Of a stretch of 64,000 bases of DNA, positions 39,390-50,717 are shown one piece after another (the first letter of the stretch is position 1; each line of letters begins with the position of its first letter). This DNA comes from Nitzschia sp. pyKryTriq1 (Eukaryota; Bacillariophyta; Bacillariophyceae; Bacillariales; Bacillariaceae). A program made the position numbers and the translations under genes. The notes under the pieces were generated by a model that was not told the origin of the DNA, searched no databases, and saw only the letters and a list, made by a program, of their open reading frames with translations. The stretch spans positions 2,170,001 through 2,234,000 of the forward strand of contig OY101116.1 in NCBI GenBank assembly GCA_956465555.1, given 5' to 3'.

Positions 39390-39998
39390 AGAACAAGGAA
39401 AGGTTGGACGTGGAAGACATGGACGGCTCACCCAATAATAATATTATATACCATAGTCATCATCTGTCAACTTCTGTTGTTGTAGTTAGTGTCCTACTAG
39501 CTACTGGTAGAGTAGCGAAGAGTTCGGAAGTTTCTCTACCATTGCAAATGGGATAGAGGAGGAGAGGAGTCTACTCTACTGTCTCTACTCTACTAGCTAG
39601 TAGAGTAGCTCTCTACTACCTAGTAGAGAGCTATCTAGTTTACATTAAAGGGTACCCGGGGTACTGGTACCAGGTACTAGCACAGATCACAAACCAGTAC
39701 AGAACTCGTACATGGGGAGCTCGCGTGTGTTCCTTGCGTGTTGGGGACAGTGTCAGGAGTTGGGTAGAGTGAGGAGTCGTCGCAGTCACACGCGCGTAGA
39801 CGTCGTTACATCTGGCGGGCTCGCGAAGACCAAAAAAATGACCGCGGTCATCAATCGCCTGCACGTACAAGCAAGGCCAAAGACGGACAGAAACGTGCGA
39901 TGTTTTCTATTCGTTAAACAGGTACCGGTACCGGTACTGTTCACCTGCATGCCTGGCGAAGTTATTGAGAAACACAAAACATACAATATCCTATCAAG
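39390..39998. other. Intergenic region with CTAG-rich and GTAC-rich tracts
   Basis: About 0.6 kb. At 39490-39640 the sequence is made of CTACTAG, CTAGTAGAG and TCTCTACTCTAC words with strong self-complementarity. At 39650-39680 and 39920-39942 it carries GGTACC/ACCGGT repeats (CAGGTACCGGTACCGGTACT). No gene is recognised. Confidence 0.6.
39490..39640. repeat. CTAG/TAGTAG-rich self-complementary tract
   Basis: About 150 bp made mostly of CTACTAG, CTAGTAG, AGAGTAG and CTCTACT words. The same vocabulary occurs at 12655-12740, 17995-18110, 18385-18440 and more weakly at 41480 and 54230-54290. Confidence 0.7.
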
Positions 39999-41345
39999 AT
40001 GTCGGAAGTAAAGCCCAAGGTTGCTCTTATCACCGGTATTACGGGACAAGATGGATCCTATCTTGCCGAATTCCTGCTGGCCAAGGGATACATCGTAAGT
40101 CATTCATGGCGAAGCAAGGTTATCGAATTCTCACTGGGACGATCGCTCACTCGCCTATTGCTCGTTGGTTGTTTCTTGTTTTTCGTAGGTTCATGGAATT
40201 GTCCGCCGCTCCTCTTGCTTCAATACCGGCCGTATTGATCACATCTACAGAGATCGTCATGAGACTGGAGTCAATCTGTTCTTGCACTACGGTGACTTGT
40301 GCGACGCAACATGCCTAATTACCATCATTACGCAGATCAAGCCGCAAGAAATCTACAACCTCGGGGCCATGAGTCACGTCAAGGTGAGCATTCAGGGTAT
40401 TAACCAAAGGAATCGAAAATGTGGTTCGTGCATGTGCTGATTTCTTTTGCGTCTGCTGCTATAGGTGAGCTTCGATATGCCAGAATACACAGCCGACTGC
40501 GATGGTGTCGGTGTGCTGAGAATGTTGGATGCCATTCGGGCTGCTGGTCTAGAGAAGGAGGTTCGCTTTTACCAAGCATCGACTAGTGAACTTTATGGAA
40601 AGGTCCAAGAGGTACCACAGTCGGAAACTACTCCATTCTACCCTCGATCGCCTTACGCTGGTATGTAACATATGCCGTATGTGTTTGATATGCAATGAAT
40701 TGCCAGAGGACAGCCGCACTCATTTTTCTTTTTACGCCAGTTGCCAAGCAGTACGCGTTTTGGATCCTTGTTAATTACCGCGAGGCGTATGGTATGCACT
40801 TGACCAACGGAATCCTTTTCAACCACGAGTCTCCTCGCCGCGGTCGAACTTTCGTCACACGAAAAATCACCACTGCTGTAGCCCGCATCGTACAGGGCGA
40901 ACAACAATGTGTGTTTTTGGGTAATTTGGATGCCAAACGTGATTGGGGACACGCTAACGACTACATCGAAGGTATGTGGATGATGCTGCAGATGGATGAA
41001 CCTGACGACTACGTTCTAGCCACTGGAGAAACACACTCGGTCCGTGAATTTGTGGAGAAGGCATTCAAGCATGCTGGTATCGAAATTAAGTGGAAAGGAC
41101 CGGCTGGTACCGTCGACGAAATTGGCGTCGACGCTAGCAACGAATCCCGTGAACTGGTCAAGATTGACCCCCGTTATTTCCGTCCTACAGAGGTAGATTT
41201 GCTTCTTGGTGACCCAACAAAGGCCAAGGAGAAGCTGGGCTGGGTTTCCAAGACATCGTTCGATGACCTTGTCAAAGAGATGGTTGAGCAAGATCTCAAG
41301 ATGGTCAGAGGTGAAATTGAGGATGCAGAAAAGCGAATTGACTAA
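39999..41345 (+). CDS. GMD: GDP-mannose 4,6-dehydratase
   Basis: Four exons: 39999..40094, 40189..40383, 40465..40660 and 40741..41345, with introns of 94, 81 and 80 bp; 363 aa (human 372). The NAD(P)-binding motif is [15 protein letters not shown]. Exon 2 contributes [22 protein letters not shown] and NLGAMSHVK. Exon 3 starts [21 protein letters not shown] and carries the catalytic Ser/Thr/Glu region ([11 protein letters not shown]). The YxxxK pair is split by intron 3 ([13 protein letters not shown]). Exon 4 has [22 protein letters not shown] and [14 protein letters not shown]. The short-chain dehydrogenase converts GDP-mannose to GDP-4-keto-6-deoxymannose, the first step to GDP-fucose, in the cytosol. 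No targeting peptide. This gene has the most introns in the window. Confidence 0.96.
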
Positions 41346-41695
41346 ATTGGGTTCGGCCATTGGTACTCTCCCGAAAATAAATGAATGTAACCCCAATATC
41401 TCACAGATCTTCTAAGACGCAATTGCTTGAATGAATCGGACTCAGAAGTTGACAGTCGAAGTCGTCGCTGCTGCATGCATCTAGTAGTAGTAGAGAAACT
41501 ATTACAAAGAGTTGCTTCATCCTCTAGAGTAGCAGGTCGTTTAGTACCAGTGCTCGTAGATTGCTCAGGTATCTACTAGTAATACAGTACCGCTACGACC
41601 AACGGCAAGTTGTCGCCAGTGGAAAGTTCACCTGTAGATGTCTATAGTATAGATATTTTTTCTTTGGCCTGAATGGAATCATCCAAAGAGTATCT
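41346..41695. other. Convergent intergenic region
   Basis: 350 bp between the GMD and LSm6 3' ends. It contains TAGTAGTAGTAGAG at 41484-41496 and a short GTAC/CTAG mix at 41540-41600. No gene seen. Confidence 0.55.
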
Positions 41696-42114
41696 CTAAT
41701 GACCACCCTTCCGCTTTTGAGCAGAGATGTACAGCACATTGTTCCCCCGGATAAAACAGTCCCCGTACTTCGCCTTTAACTGCCCATCCAATCCATATTC
41801 TTCTGTTTGCTCCATCGCTATGTTCAAATATCCATCCAGACACGCCAGGACGCCTCGATATTCAACACCCGAATTCAACTTTACCCTGACCGGCCGCCCA
41901 AGGACAGATTTCAAAAAGTCGGAGGGCGAGCGCTTTTTGGTGGCTTCCGCCTGCACATTTTGAAATTAAGACAACAAAGGCATTGTGGGTAAGAGTCCAA
42001 AGTGACAAGTGATTCGATTTTGATCTTCCGTCATCTTCCTTCATTATGTCATCCTACCTTTGTGTCTCCTTCGGGGGCAGCCGGTGCAGCAGGTGTTTCC
42101 ATGGGATCAGCCAT
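41696..42114 (-). CDS. LSM6: U6 snRNA-associated Sm-like protein LSm6
   Basis: Two exons, 42058..42114 and 41696..41950, with a 107-bp intron; 103 aa. Exon 1 encodes a short Ala/Pro-rich leader (MADPMETPAAPAAPEGDTK). Exon 2 encodes the entire Sm fold: SPSDFLKSVLGRPVRVKLNSG, VEYRGVLACLDGYLNIAMEQTEEY (Sm1 with the conserved LDGYLN) and GDCFIRGNNVLYIS (Sm2 with the IRGNNVLYI signature). Human LSm6 is 80 aa and aligns without gaps except for the leader. LSm6 is part of the LSm2-8 ring on U6 snRNA in the nucleus and the LSm1-7 ring in mRNA decay. Confidence 0.96.
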
Positions 42115-42763
42115 CTTTCAGTCGAGTCTTTAAAAAGGATGGTTCGTTCGTAGACCTGGAAATGTCAGACAGAGGGGTTGTTACGGTAGTAATATACAGG
42201 CGTTTTCGTTTAGGGCTGCCATCGGCCACCGGCCAGCTACATACGTAACGGTACCGGTATCCTGTCCCGATCTCAGCGGCCATCGTCATGTTCGAGGTGC
42301 GATGAGCGCAACTCTCATCGGCCTGCTCTCTCCAAGGAGACCTTTTCTCTCATCTCTCGGCCGCAGAATGCTTCGCGTTCTGTCAGTCGCTCGTTAACTC
42401 GGATTGGTCGACCTTTAGCACTCCGAGTAGTCGAGTCGTATCCTTCATCATCTCCCCCGCCCCCCGCCTCGACGCCCCCCAGCCCCCCCGATGACATGAG
42501 ATACATACACTGTACTTCGTACCGGTATGTATGATACAAGTAGTCTACAAGTACCAGTACCGGTAGAGACCGTCCCGCACTACTAGTCTATTAAGAACTA
42601 TGAAATGCTCATCCTACACACCAGCTCTCGAGCCTCTCTACTAGTGATTCTACAACCATAGAGACCACTGGAGAGACGGGTCTTCAGCACAGTCAGTACT
42701 CATATGAGTTCCCGCTGACTATCGACATTCAGCATCCATTTTCATCCAGTTGCCTGTCGAAAT
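42115..42763. other. Intergenic region, LSm6 promoter side
   Basis: About 0.65 kb. It includes AACGGTACCGGTATCC near 42248, a C-rich run at 42450-42490, GTACCGGTA words at 42519-42565 and CTACTAGTGATTC near 42638. No gene recognised. Confidence 0.5.
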
Positions 42764-44539
42764 TTAGCTTGAACAAACTACCGAGTTATCACATGTGGTA
42801 AGCAATTCAGGGTGTGGATGAATATCCATGAAATCTCGAGGCGGTTCATAGCCGAACAAGGAAAGAGACTCTCGACCTTCTGTATGGAGGTGACTTGATA
42901 GTGTCGGATCTTTACTCAGCGTGTTCATCCATTTGCCGTACCTCGATTTCACCTCCTCTTCATTTTGAGCTCGTTCTGGTGGTCTTTGTGCTGCCATTGC
43001 GCGCTTTTCTCGTAAAAGTTGTTGCATTCGGGCGGCTTGGTTGAAACCCGGCGAAACCACGCCGTTCCCAGGATGACTAGCGGAAGCCATTTTTCCTCCG
43101 CTCTTGAATAAATCAGATTTGTCGTCGTTGTTCAAGTGCTCCTCCAAGAGTTTTCGCCCATGAACCGAAGTGTCTTTCCTTTCTTTTCCAGGGGCGAACT
43201 GTATGAACCGCTTTCGTATTTGCTGAAAGTCATGCGGATCGTACATTCTGTGAGCTAGTAGACCCGGAGCCCCAGCTTCCACTAGTTCGTCTAGATGAGC
43301 AACTCCGGACTGTCCAAGATCGGTGGCACTCATACGACTGAGACAACAAAGCTGTTGCGACGTTTTGAGGGAACCAACAAAGTCTGCCAGAAGGGCGACA
43401 CTTTCCAGCGGATAATGTAGCAAGTCCTCTGTTCTCATCACTAGAACGTCTAGTGTTTTTCCGTCAGAATACCGCACACCGTACTCGTACACTTGTTTGT
43501 TCCAGTCATTCCAAAGCTGCATAGCTTTGATATGATTTCTTGCCCCCTGTCCGAATTCCTCGTACTCGAGTAATGCTTTGTGCCGGGCCTCCGCGTCAGG
43601 GTAAAAGTCTGTGTAGAATTTTTGGACGGGAGAATGGTTGTCTGACAAAGCCACATCTCGTCCATCACGAACAATATGTAGCACTTTGATGGCAGGAAGT
43701 TGCTCCCGAAAAAGTGGTAGCAAAAGTATGGAAACTGGGGCCTTGAAGGCCCACGAAACGCTGGTCGCCCATGTCTCGCCGGATCCCGCTCCTACAATGG
43801 CTCTCCCAGCAGCTTGTACCGACTTGATGAACTTTCCGATCTCAGTTTTGGCGGATCGAAGGACAGGATCGGGAATGTCTTCAAGATCATACGAGGCTGA
43901 TCGAGTAGCATTCAGAACCCTCGAAACAAGAGCAGGCCACCCTTGTCCATCGTACATTTCATTGGCATGCACATCCATGGTCCCCCGATCTTGCACTAAG
44001 ATCGGAACATTCAAATGCTCCAGTATCTGTACAAAGGCTCGAGTCCCCGAACCATCCGATCCGCCAACGATCAACGGCACAGGCTTGCGAATGTGCGGTC
44101 TTGAGTAGTAGTTATCAATCGGTCGTACATTCCCTGGTACTCGGATAGTACTGTACGTGCTTTTCTGGTTGGTACTGGTGCTTGTAGCAGTGCCGAAGAA
44201 AAACGCCCAGACTTCTCCATCCGCAAAGGCTCCTATGGAAATGATATACCCGATCTCCAACGAAACTAGAAACAGTAAACATCCGATGATCCAAAAGAAC
44301 GGCGAAGCTGTTGTGGAATCATCCTTCCTCCAGAGAGTAGTGAATCGATAGAAAAACATATTTTGCCTTGTTCGTCGTCGTAATCGAGCAGAAAGTGGCC
44401 GGTCCCTAGGACGACTCCTCGCCGAGTGATCTTGGTCATCATTGTGGGATGCTGATGATGATTCGTCGTCGTCCAGTAAGGCATTGGAGGGCAAGCTGGA
44501 AGATGGTTCCGCTTTTTGCTTTCCTCGGGCACGAAGCAT
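42764..44539 (-). CDS. Membrane-anchored sulfotransferase-like protein
   Basis: Single exon, 591 aa from the ATG at 44539; the frame extends 11 codons further upstream, but without an ATG. A basic, Ser-rich cytosolic tail precedes one membrane segment at about residues 80-104 (FFWIIGCLLFLVSLEIGYIISIGAFA), giving the type II topology of Golgi enzymes. The luminal domain has the two PAPS-binding motifs of sulfotransferases: a 5'-phosphosulfate loop (VGGSDGSGTRAFVQIL) and a 3'-phosphate motif (VLHIVRDGRDVALSDN). LDVLVMRTEDLLHYPLESVALLADFVG resembles the usual mid-domain helix. It would transfer sulfate from PAPS to a glycan or protein; the acceptor is unknown. The C-terminal 150 residues are hydrophilic and not recognised. 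Confidence 0.8.
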   Translation of the reverse strand: MLRARGKQKAEPSSSLPSNALLDDDESSSASHNDDQDHSARSRPRDRPLSARLRRRTRQNMFFYRFTTLWRKDDSTTASPFFWIIGCLLFLVSLEIGYIISIGAFADGEVWAFFFGTATSTSTNQKSTYSTIRVPGNVRPIDNYYSRPHIRKPVPLIVGGSDGSGTRAFVQILEHLNVPILVQDRGTMDVHANEMYDGQGWPALVSRVLNATRSASYDLEDIPDPVLRSAKTEIGKFIKSVQAAGRAIVGAGSGETWATSVSWAFKAPVSILLLPLFREQLPAIKVLHIVRDGRDVALSDNHSPVQKFYTDFYPDAEARHKALLEYEEFGQGARNHIKAMQLWNDWNKQVYEYGVRYSDGKTLDVLVMRTEDLLHYPLESVALLADFVGSLKTSQQLCCLSRMSATDLGQSGVAHLDELVEAGAPGLLAHRMYDPHDFQQIRKRFIQFAPGKERKDTSVHGRKLLEEHLNNDDKSDLFKSGGKMASASHPGNGVVSPGFNQAARMQQLLREKRAMAAQRPPERAQNEEEVKSRYGKWMNTLSKDPTLSSHLHTEGRESLSLFGYEPPRDFMDIHPHPELLTTCDNSVVCSS

Positions 44540-44599
44540 TCTCCTTTTTCTTGTATCGATGTGGGTCGTCAAACTATAATCGAAATGGTGGAAGGTCGT

Positions 44600-44612
44600 G
44601 GGGGGGGGGGGG
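44600..44612. repeat. Homopolymer run of 13 G
   Basis: Uninterrupted G run about 60 bp upstream of the sulfotransferase start codon. Confidence 0.9.
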
Positions 44613-44811
44613 TGCGCAACCTTTTATTATAGCAACAAGCAGGGGAGGTTTCATGGAACATGGAACCTGTGAATGAAATAATGCGAGAGTAGTTTGTGAA
44701 ATTTGAAGTTTGCGAAACGCGAGAGAGTAAACGACCACTTTGACTCCCAGCTTTTAACTATCGGCTGATGGACAGACGCGATAAAAATGGGGGAAGCCGT
44801 CTCGACGTCTC

Positions 44812-44819
44812 TGACGTCA
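44812..44819. promoter_or_regulatory. TGACGTCA palindrome (CRE-like)
   Basis: Full 8-bp palindrome in the divergent promoter of the sulfotransferase and the GRAM/VASt gene, about 270-300 bp from both starts. Function inferred from the motif only. Confidence 0.4.
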
Positions 44820-45116
44820 AAAAATAAGCGTTCAGCGTCTCAAGCGGTATGTTACAGGTATTTCACATCTCACATCGCGCTCCGACGAGAGTGAGTGAGT
44901 GAGTCGTCGTCGTCGTCGTCGTCATGATGCATCGCATGACACATGACACTCTGTTGTAGGGCAGCATCCCAGTAGTATTCATTCTTTGGCATGCACCTCG
45001 GTCCTAAAGGGGCGTGCAACCAAAGGCTATACACGTAAAGTGAGTTCTATTATTAGTCTCACAGGATTGGGCGGTGACGCATTATTGTTGAAATTTCGAA
45101 ATTGTATCGAGGAAAA

Positions 45117-48100
45117 ATGACCGAGAAAGTTCCATCGGAAGAAGAAGAATCATCGAAAGAAAGTGCCGCGGCTCCCACAACCATCCCAACACTGTTAGCA
45201 ACAACCATCCCAACACTGTTAGGAACTGATGTGGAGCAAACGGAAGACAACCCAAACGATGATGGAGTCGTGGTCCCCAGTGATGATGCAGATCCTATGG
45301 AGAAGTCGAGTAGGGATGATTCTTGGTCCGTGATCTTGCAAAGCCCTTCCGATCTCGCCAGTTTCTCGCCATCCAAGGACATTATCAGCGATGCCAATCT
45401 TCATGGAATAGGTACGTACGTATGTTCACGTCCAGGATCACATTGGATTTTTTTCTGTGTGTGCATACATTATTTAGTTGAGTCCTGAGTTTTACTCGTA
45501 TACATTCTTTCCATGCTCCTATGCAGGTCTTCAGCTAGCCATTGAAAGGTCCAAGTCGGTAGGTAGATTTGGGCACCGAACGGCGGCATATTTATCTGAC
45601 ATTGCCAACACGTACGACACATTTGGGAAAATTCTCGTCAAAGCAGCCCAATCGATTCACCCTGATGTCTGGAAAGCCTCCGCCAATGTAGACGGTGGTG
45701 GCGATAGTGACACCAAAGATGCTTCGTCTTCTTCGTCGGACTCCAATGTGGCTCAATCCTGCTATGATTCGGTTCGTGAAATGGGGATCAGTTCCAGGCG
45801 TCTCGCTGAATATTACCGTACCCGGCTGGTGTTACCCTTAAAAACGACGATAACTGCCAATCGTGCGGTCCTTGACACTCACGGACAAAGATATGTTGCG
45901 GCTAGAGCTCAATGTTTTGAGACCCGTCGTCGAGCCTTGGTCGCCAGGACCAAACTTGTAAGGGCAGTGAATGCGGCCGAAAAATCGTTTCGTCGATGGA
46001 AAAAAGCCAGAGGACAAGCAGTAGCAGTAGCTGTAGCACCAAGTGGCGGTGATGGCGACTCAACAGTAGAATCCCCGCCAGAGGCTCCGGAATGGGAAAA
46101 AACAATCCGAGTGTATGGGAAAGCCTTTCCCACCGAAACTGACCAACTAGTCAAAAGACTCCACGATGTCGAAACAGCCAGAAGTCGATACGAGGAGCTA
46201 GTCGACAATGAGAATGATGCAGTTCTGTATGCGCAACAAATGGAAGCTACAGTTTTGAATACAATTCAGGATGTCGAAAGGACTCGGATCCGTTTCTTTT
46301 TTGAATCCGTAGTCAAACCCATATGTGCAACGGACGCCGACACCCTCAGTAAGGTATCTTTGGTGCATGAGAGAAATGACAGTAGAGCTTCCATCAACGA
46401 GGAGGCTTCTGCGCTGGACCTGAAAAAGGGAAAGGATTTGTTGGCCAACATTTTTGCCCGACAGGCTATCTCCTACGAAGAAGGTATGGGCAGGACAGAT
46501 GCCGAGACATTAGGACTTCCTCTAGCCAGTGGTTCACTTCGCGACGATGTCAAAAAGCAAGTTGCTGGGATTGCAGCTCGAATCAAAGCCGCTCAAATAT
46601 TGACTGAATTCCTGGAATCCTTTGGGAGTGCATTTATGACTCTCGAGGTTGGCTTGAAAATCGACTCACTTCCCACGAATGCCCGACAAGAACCTCTTGG
46701 AGTAATGGCTTTCAATGCTGTTGGTCCCGTAGCTGCGGAAGTGTGGAGGGGGGTTGTCAAACTCTTTGAAGACGAGGCCGTCACTGCAGGAGAGCTAGCA
46801 TCTACAGCGGCCAAACTCCGTCTTCAAAAATTGGAAGTCTTCCTCGAAACGGCCCAAAAAGATCTGAAAGCCGAGAAAGATTATGATGAGACCAACTGGA
46901 AAACACTCTGCGAGATTGCCCGCACAGAGTCGAAAGCGGCATCGCGCTACCGACAAGTGAGAGCGCAGCAGGAGAAGGCCCGTGAGCGAGTACTGTCTGC
47001 TGATCTGGCAAAGGGTGAAGAAACCACAGGCGTGGAAGAAGACAATGGCCCGTCTACCCCTCAAAAGAATCGAATGAGCAAGGCGTTCTTTGCGGGAGGG
47101 GAAGCCATGAAGAAATTCCAGGAGAATGCTAGAATGGCAATGGCAAAAAGTAGCTTACAAGAAGCCGAACAGAATGCCGTAAAGGAGCAGCAGCTACTCG
47201 ATGAGGCGACCGCAACGAAATCGCAAGCCATTAATGACTACAAAAGGGTCACGGAGACTCGAGTCCAGAAGCTAGAGTCAATCAACAAGCAAGTCAAGAA
47301 GGATTTGGAGAAGATCATGGAGGCCATTGTGCTTGGTATCGGTCGTCTTCGAAAAGCGAGGGCAAACGGTCTTGATCGACCACTCGATGGAGGCAAGGTC
47401 TCCTTAGACTCGCTGATGAAAGACGTGGACGAATGGGTCCAATCTGCGATGGATAGAATGGAAGCAAACCGCAAGATCGCTGTGATTGACGAGAGTGAGG
47501 AGAAAGATGGAGGAAACGGGGAGGGCTTTCGGCTGAGTGTAATGCTTCCGGAGTCGGAGTTTGTCGACAATCTCTTCAAGCTCACTGATTCGACTATACC
47601 GCCACCAGATTTTATTTCCAAGCTTGACGACTCGCTTGGCACAGAGTCGAGCGAGGACGAGCTTGACATTAGAGGCGTGGACTCATCCTTTGAGAGCATC
47701 GGTTCGGGTGCTTCTGCCGGTCCATCAGCTCAGACCTCAAACGGAGAGGACAAAGTCCGTGATTTGCGACATATTTCAGTGCCAGGAACACCAGGAAGCG
47801 TCTCCGACGAAAAGAAAGCGGCAATGGAGCACTCGGATTCAAATTTTGAAGAAACAACAAGTGTAAACGCGAAGAAACACATGTCCCACGACATGCAAGT
47901 ATTCATGCGCCATTTCGGACAGGATAAAGATGTTTCTGACAAAGCTCCGGAGATTTTGCAGATCATTAGCTGTGCATATCGTCCAAAGGAAAAGGGTGGC
48001 TTTCTTATCCCTGCCTTGCATGGCCGCCTATACACGACATCAGAAAAGCTATATTTCCTGGCCCTGGACGGAAAGCATTTTGTTCTTGCCTGGCAGGATG

Positions 48101-49251
48101 TCGTTAACGTGACAACAGAGAAAGGGTTCATGGGGAAAGGGGACAGCGCTATCCTCGTGACTTACACTGCTTCAGATATTGATGCTGCGTTTGTTCTCAG
48201 TCGCATGGGATCTAAAGACCGTGTGCTGACGCATCTTCAAAAGCTCCTCCTAGACTTGCAAGCTCGTAACGTGCCACCAGCGGAACAGGCGGACGGGAAA
48301 GCTCTTCCTTCCGTCCCACCAGACTCTCTGCTCCAGAAAATGGAGATCGTTCTTTCGAAGCAGCTACGAGGTGTATCTATCAAACAAGTATACGAAAAGG
48401 CTTGGTCAGAAGGAAACCGCACATCTGAGAAACCATTCTATGCGCCTTGGCTTGACCAGGAGGAATGCTTTGACATCACCGTTGAAGATTGGGAATTTGC
48501 TGAGCCGGAATCTGAAGGTTTTCTTGGTCCATGGTGCAAAGAACGCTACACGCAGAAAAGGTTGACAACCTTCAAGTTCAAGCGAACTACCCATCTATAC
48601 ATCGGTCCTCCAGTAGCCTTTGTCAAGCAAATGCATTACTGCAGAGTTGAAGGGAATGACAAATGTGTTGTGGCGATCTCAGCTACCTTCGAGGGTATTC
48701 CTTACTCTGATGCCTTTGCTGTCGAAATGAGGTGGGTGGCGCGACGACACCATGATCACCTAGACATCAAAGTTGGCCTCGAGGTTGATTTCAAGAAGAG
48801 CACGATGCTGAAAAGCCAGATTCGATCGGGAACCATAACTGAAACAAAAAATGTTCACATGAGAATGTTTGACGCGATCAAGAAAGTCTGCAAGACATTG
48901 GGAGATTCATCAGAGATTGACATGGCAGACACTCTCTCCGATAACGAAGAGGAAGAGGAAGTCGAAGATGAAGATGAAGATGAAGAGCTGGAGAAGACTC
49001 AAGGCCTGCTCGCCAGAATTCTCGAGAGCTTCACTCTCATTCCAGTCAATCCAAACTTTCTGCTGTTCACGGCGGCCACGATGGCCTATCCTGTGCTGTT
49101 CAATTTCTTTTCAGCCTTACTTGGAGCCCCCGCCCTTTCGATGAACGAAGCGCATCGCCTGAATACGGAGGTCCAAGAGTTGCGAGCAGAGGTCCGTGAA
49201 TTGCGCGCGTCACTGGACATGGCGATCGAATTTATGAAAAAGAGGAACTAG
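45117..49251 (+). CDS. BAR-like / GRAM / VASt membrane protein (LAM/Aster sterol-transfer type)
   Basis: Two exons, 45117..45411 and 45527..49251, with a 115-bp intron; 1339 aa. The first exon is acidic and contains a 24-bp tandem duplication (TTIPTLLA twice). From about residue 100 to 355 long charged helices (LQLAIERSKSVGRFGHRTAAYLSD, TYDTFGKILVKAAQ) resemble an F-BAR-type dimer. A GRAM domain spans about 905-1005 (GGFLIPALHGRLYTTSEKLYFLALDGKHFVLAW). A VASt/StARkin domain spans about 1078-1222 (FDITVEDWEFAE, FLGPWCKERYTQKRLTTFKF). One membrane segment is at about 1274-1298 (NFLLFTAATMAYPVLFNFFSALL), followed by a short coiled coil. Yeast Lam/Ysp and animal Aster proteins move sterols at ER contact sites; Sip3/Lam3 pair a BAR domain with VASt. 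The same job here is inference. The middle 400 residues are coiled coil or disordered. Confidence 0.85.
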
Positions 49252-49337
49252 CCCTACTCTGGAGTCGACGTAGCTGGTAGGAATGGGAACTTTCCAGTGT
49301 TTCTACTGTAACTCTACTTTACTTTGCTATTCTTCTT

Positions 49338-50717
49338 CTAATCAATGTCGGACATCTTTCTGTGAGTATCTAGTGTAGGTCTCTTGGGGGAACAAATGAT
49401 GTGCGAGAAGCTGGAAAGAGACAAAGTGGCGTAAAGAAACTCGTGCCCACCGATACCTACAACCGAATCCATCAGGTCTGAAAGATGACTCCTCTCGCTG
49501 CTCGGTGGTCGAAGGCGGTACCGCTCCATATCCAATGGTTGTACCGTCACAGAGAGCTCGTACTCTTCACGCAAAAGAGCCAAGAGGTCGTCCAACCCAC
49601 TCCGATTGCTGGGTCCAAAAATATGGATTCGACTGTTGTCATCTCGGAGGAGCGATGTCATCGTGGCTGCCAGTGCCGCAATATCTTGATGGCGATACGC
49701 GCAGTCACAAGCAATGATCGTGTCAAACAATTGATTAGGCACAGTTGACTTTTCAAAGCTGTGTGGCAGGAAATCATACCAATCCAACTTCGAGACACTC
49801 AAGGGAGTTGTCCTGCTGCCAGTATTCGTACACGCATCAATGATTGTCTTCACATTTTTGCGGCACTGCTCGAGGACCATAGGATTGATGTCCGTCAAAG
49901 TGATCGAGTTTATTGGCTTTCTTCCAAGAAAAATTCTAGGTCCCAATGCACAAATAATCCCTCCCAGGCCTACCCCGCTCCCCAGTTCAACAGCATCTCC
50001 TGAAAGCGTTTCGGGTCGGGACGCAAAATACATGGCCATGAGAATCGAGCTCTCCCACGTTGTGGCTCCAGTTCCCGCAGCACCACCACCCAGCACCCCA
50101 GCTGCAATCTCTTGGAGATCCACTTCTTGAATTGCTTCTCCCACGGTTATAAAATCTTCTGCGTGAGCGGTATGATTCTGGCTGGGCTGACAGTCGCGTC
50201 GTAGAACAAAATTTTTCTTGGCACCATGTAAATCGTACAACTCCTCCACCGCGAAGACGACACCAGAAGATGGCACCAAGGTAGCACGGTTTGCGCCAGC
50301 ATCAGCACCCATACGCCTCATTCGATACAGCGTTCTAGCTATACCATCACGTGAGATGTGGTAATTGTCGCCTTCTAGAAGCAGTGGGGGAGACGATGAC
50401 GGCGTTCTTGACGTCTCGGTGGACACGGAAGAAGATGAGGAACGAATGTTTTGAGGATTACTGCTGCTCGTAGTGTCGTCGAAGAAGTCCAGAAAAGACG
50501 ACTCCCATAGATTGTCATGATTTGCAGCTTTGGTGATCGGACTTGAATGAAAGAACGCTCGTGGAGAGGACGGGGATACCGATCGTGGTATATTCGTATG
50601 AAAAAGATCCTCTTGCTCGACGACAGCCTGCCCCCACAGTGACGACGAGGCAGCTCGAGCTCCTCCTCGAAGATTTCCCGAGTTGGAAGAATGAAGAATT
50701 ATTTTAGCGCCGTTCAT
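49338..50717 (-). CDS. Family 16 (METTL21/EFM-like) protein lysine methyltransferase
   Basis: Single exon, 459 aa from the ATG at 50717; the frame runs 13 codons further upstream without an ATG. The first 170 residues are low-complexity Ser-rich and unlikely to be folded. The methyltransferase core begins near LQEIAAGVLGGGAAGTGATTWESSILMAMYF. It shows motif I (AVELGSGVGLGGIICALG), an acidic post-I strand (ITLTDINPMVLEQCRKNV), FDTIIACDCAYRHQDIAAL in the catalytic loop, where family members have DxxY, and a C-terminal strand (IHIFGPSNRSGLDDLL). These SAM-dependent enzymes methylate lysines on translation factors or chaperones. The target cannot be told. The 3' end is 86 bp from the convergent GRAM/VASt gene. 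Confidence 0.8.
   Translation of the reverse strand: MNGAKIILHSSNSGNLRGGARAASSSLWGQAVVEQEDLFHTNIPRSVSPSSPRAFFHSSPITKAANHDNLWESSFLDFFDDTTSSSNPQNIRSSSSSVSTETSRTPSSSPPLLLEGDNYHISRDGIARTLYRMRRMGADAGANRATLVPSSGVVFAVEELYDLHGAKKNFVLRRDCQPSQNHTAHAEDFITVGEAIQEVDLQEIAAGVLGGGAAGTGATTWESSILMAMYFASRPETLSGDAVELGSGVGLGGIICALGPRIFLGRKPINSITLTDINPMVLEQCRKNVKTIIDACTNTGSRTTPLSVSKLDWYDFLPHSFEKSTVPNQLFDTIIACDCAYRHQDIAALAATMTSLLRDDNSRIHIFGPSNRSGLDDLLALLREEYELSVTVQPLDMERYRLRPPSSERSHLSDLMDSVVGIGGHEFLYATLSLSSFSHIICSPKRPTLDTHRKMSDID

Larger units (their letters stand above)
44540..45116. promoter_or_regulatory. Divergent promoter region with TGACGTCA
   Basis: About 0.58 kb between the sulfotransferase (minus) and the GRAM/VASt gene (plus). 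A run of 13 G lies at 44600-44612. The palindrome TGACGTCA is at 44812-44819 and a (GTC)n run at 44905-44922. The palindrome matches the CO2/cAMP-responsive type of element known in diatoms; function here is inference. Confidence 0.45.
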
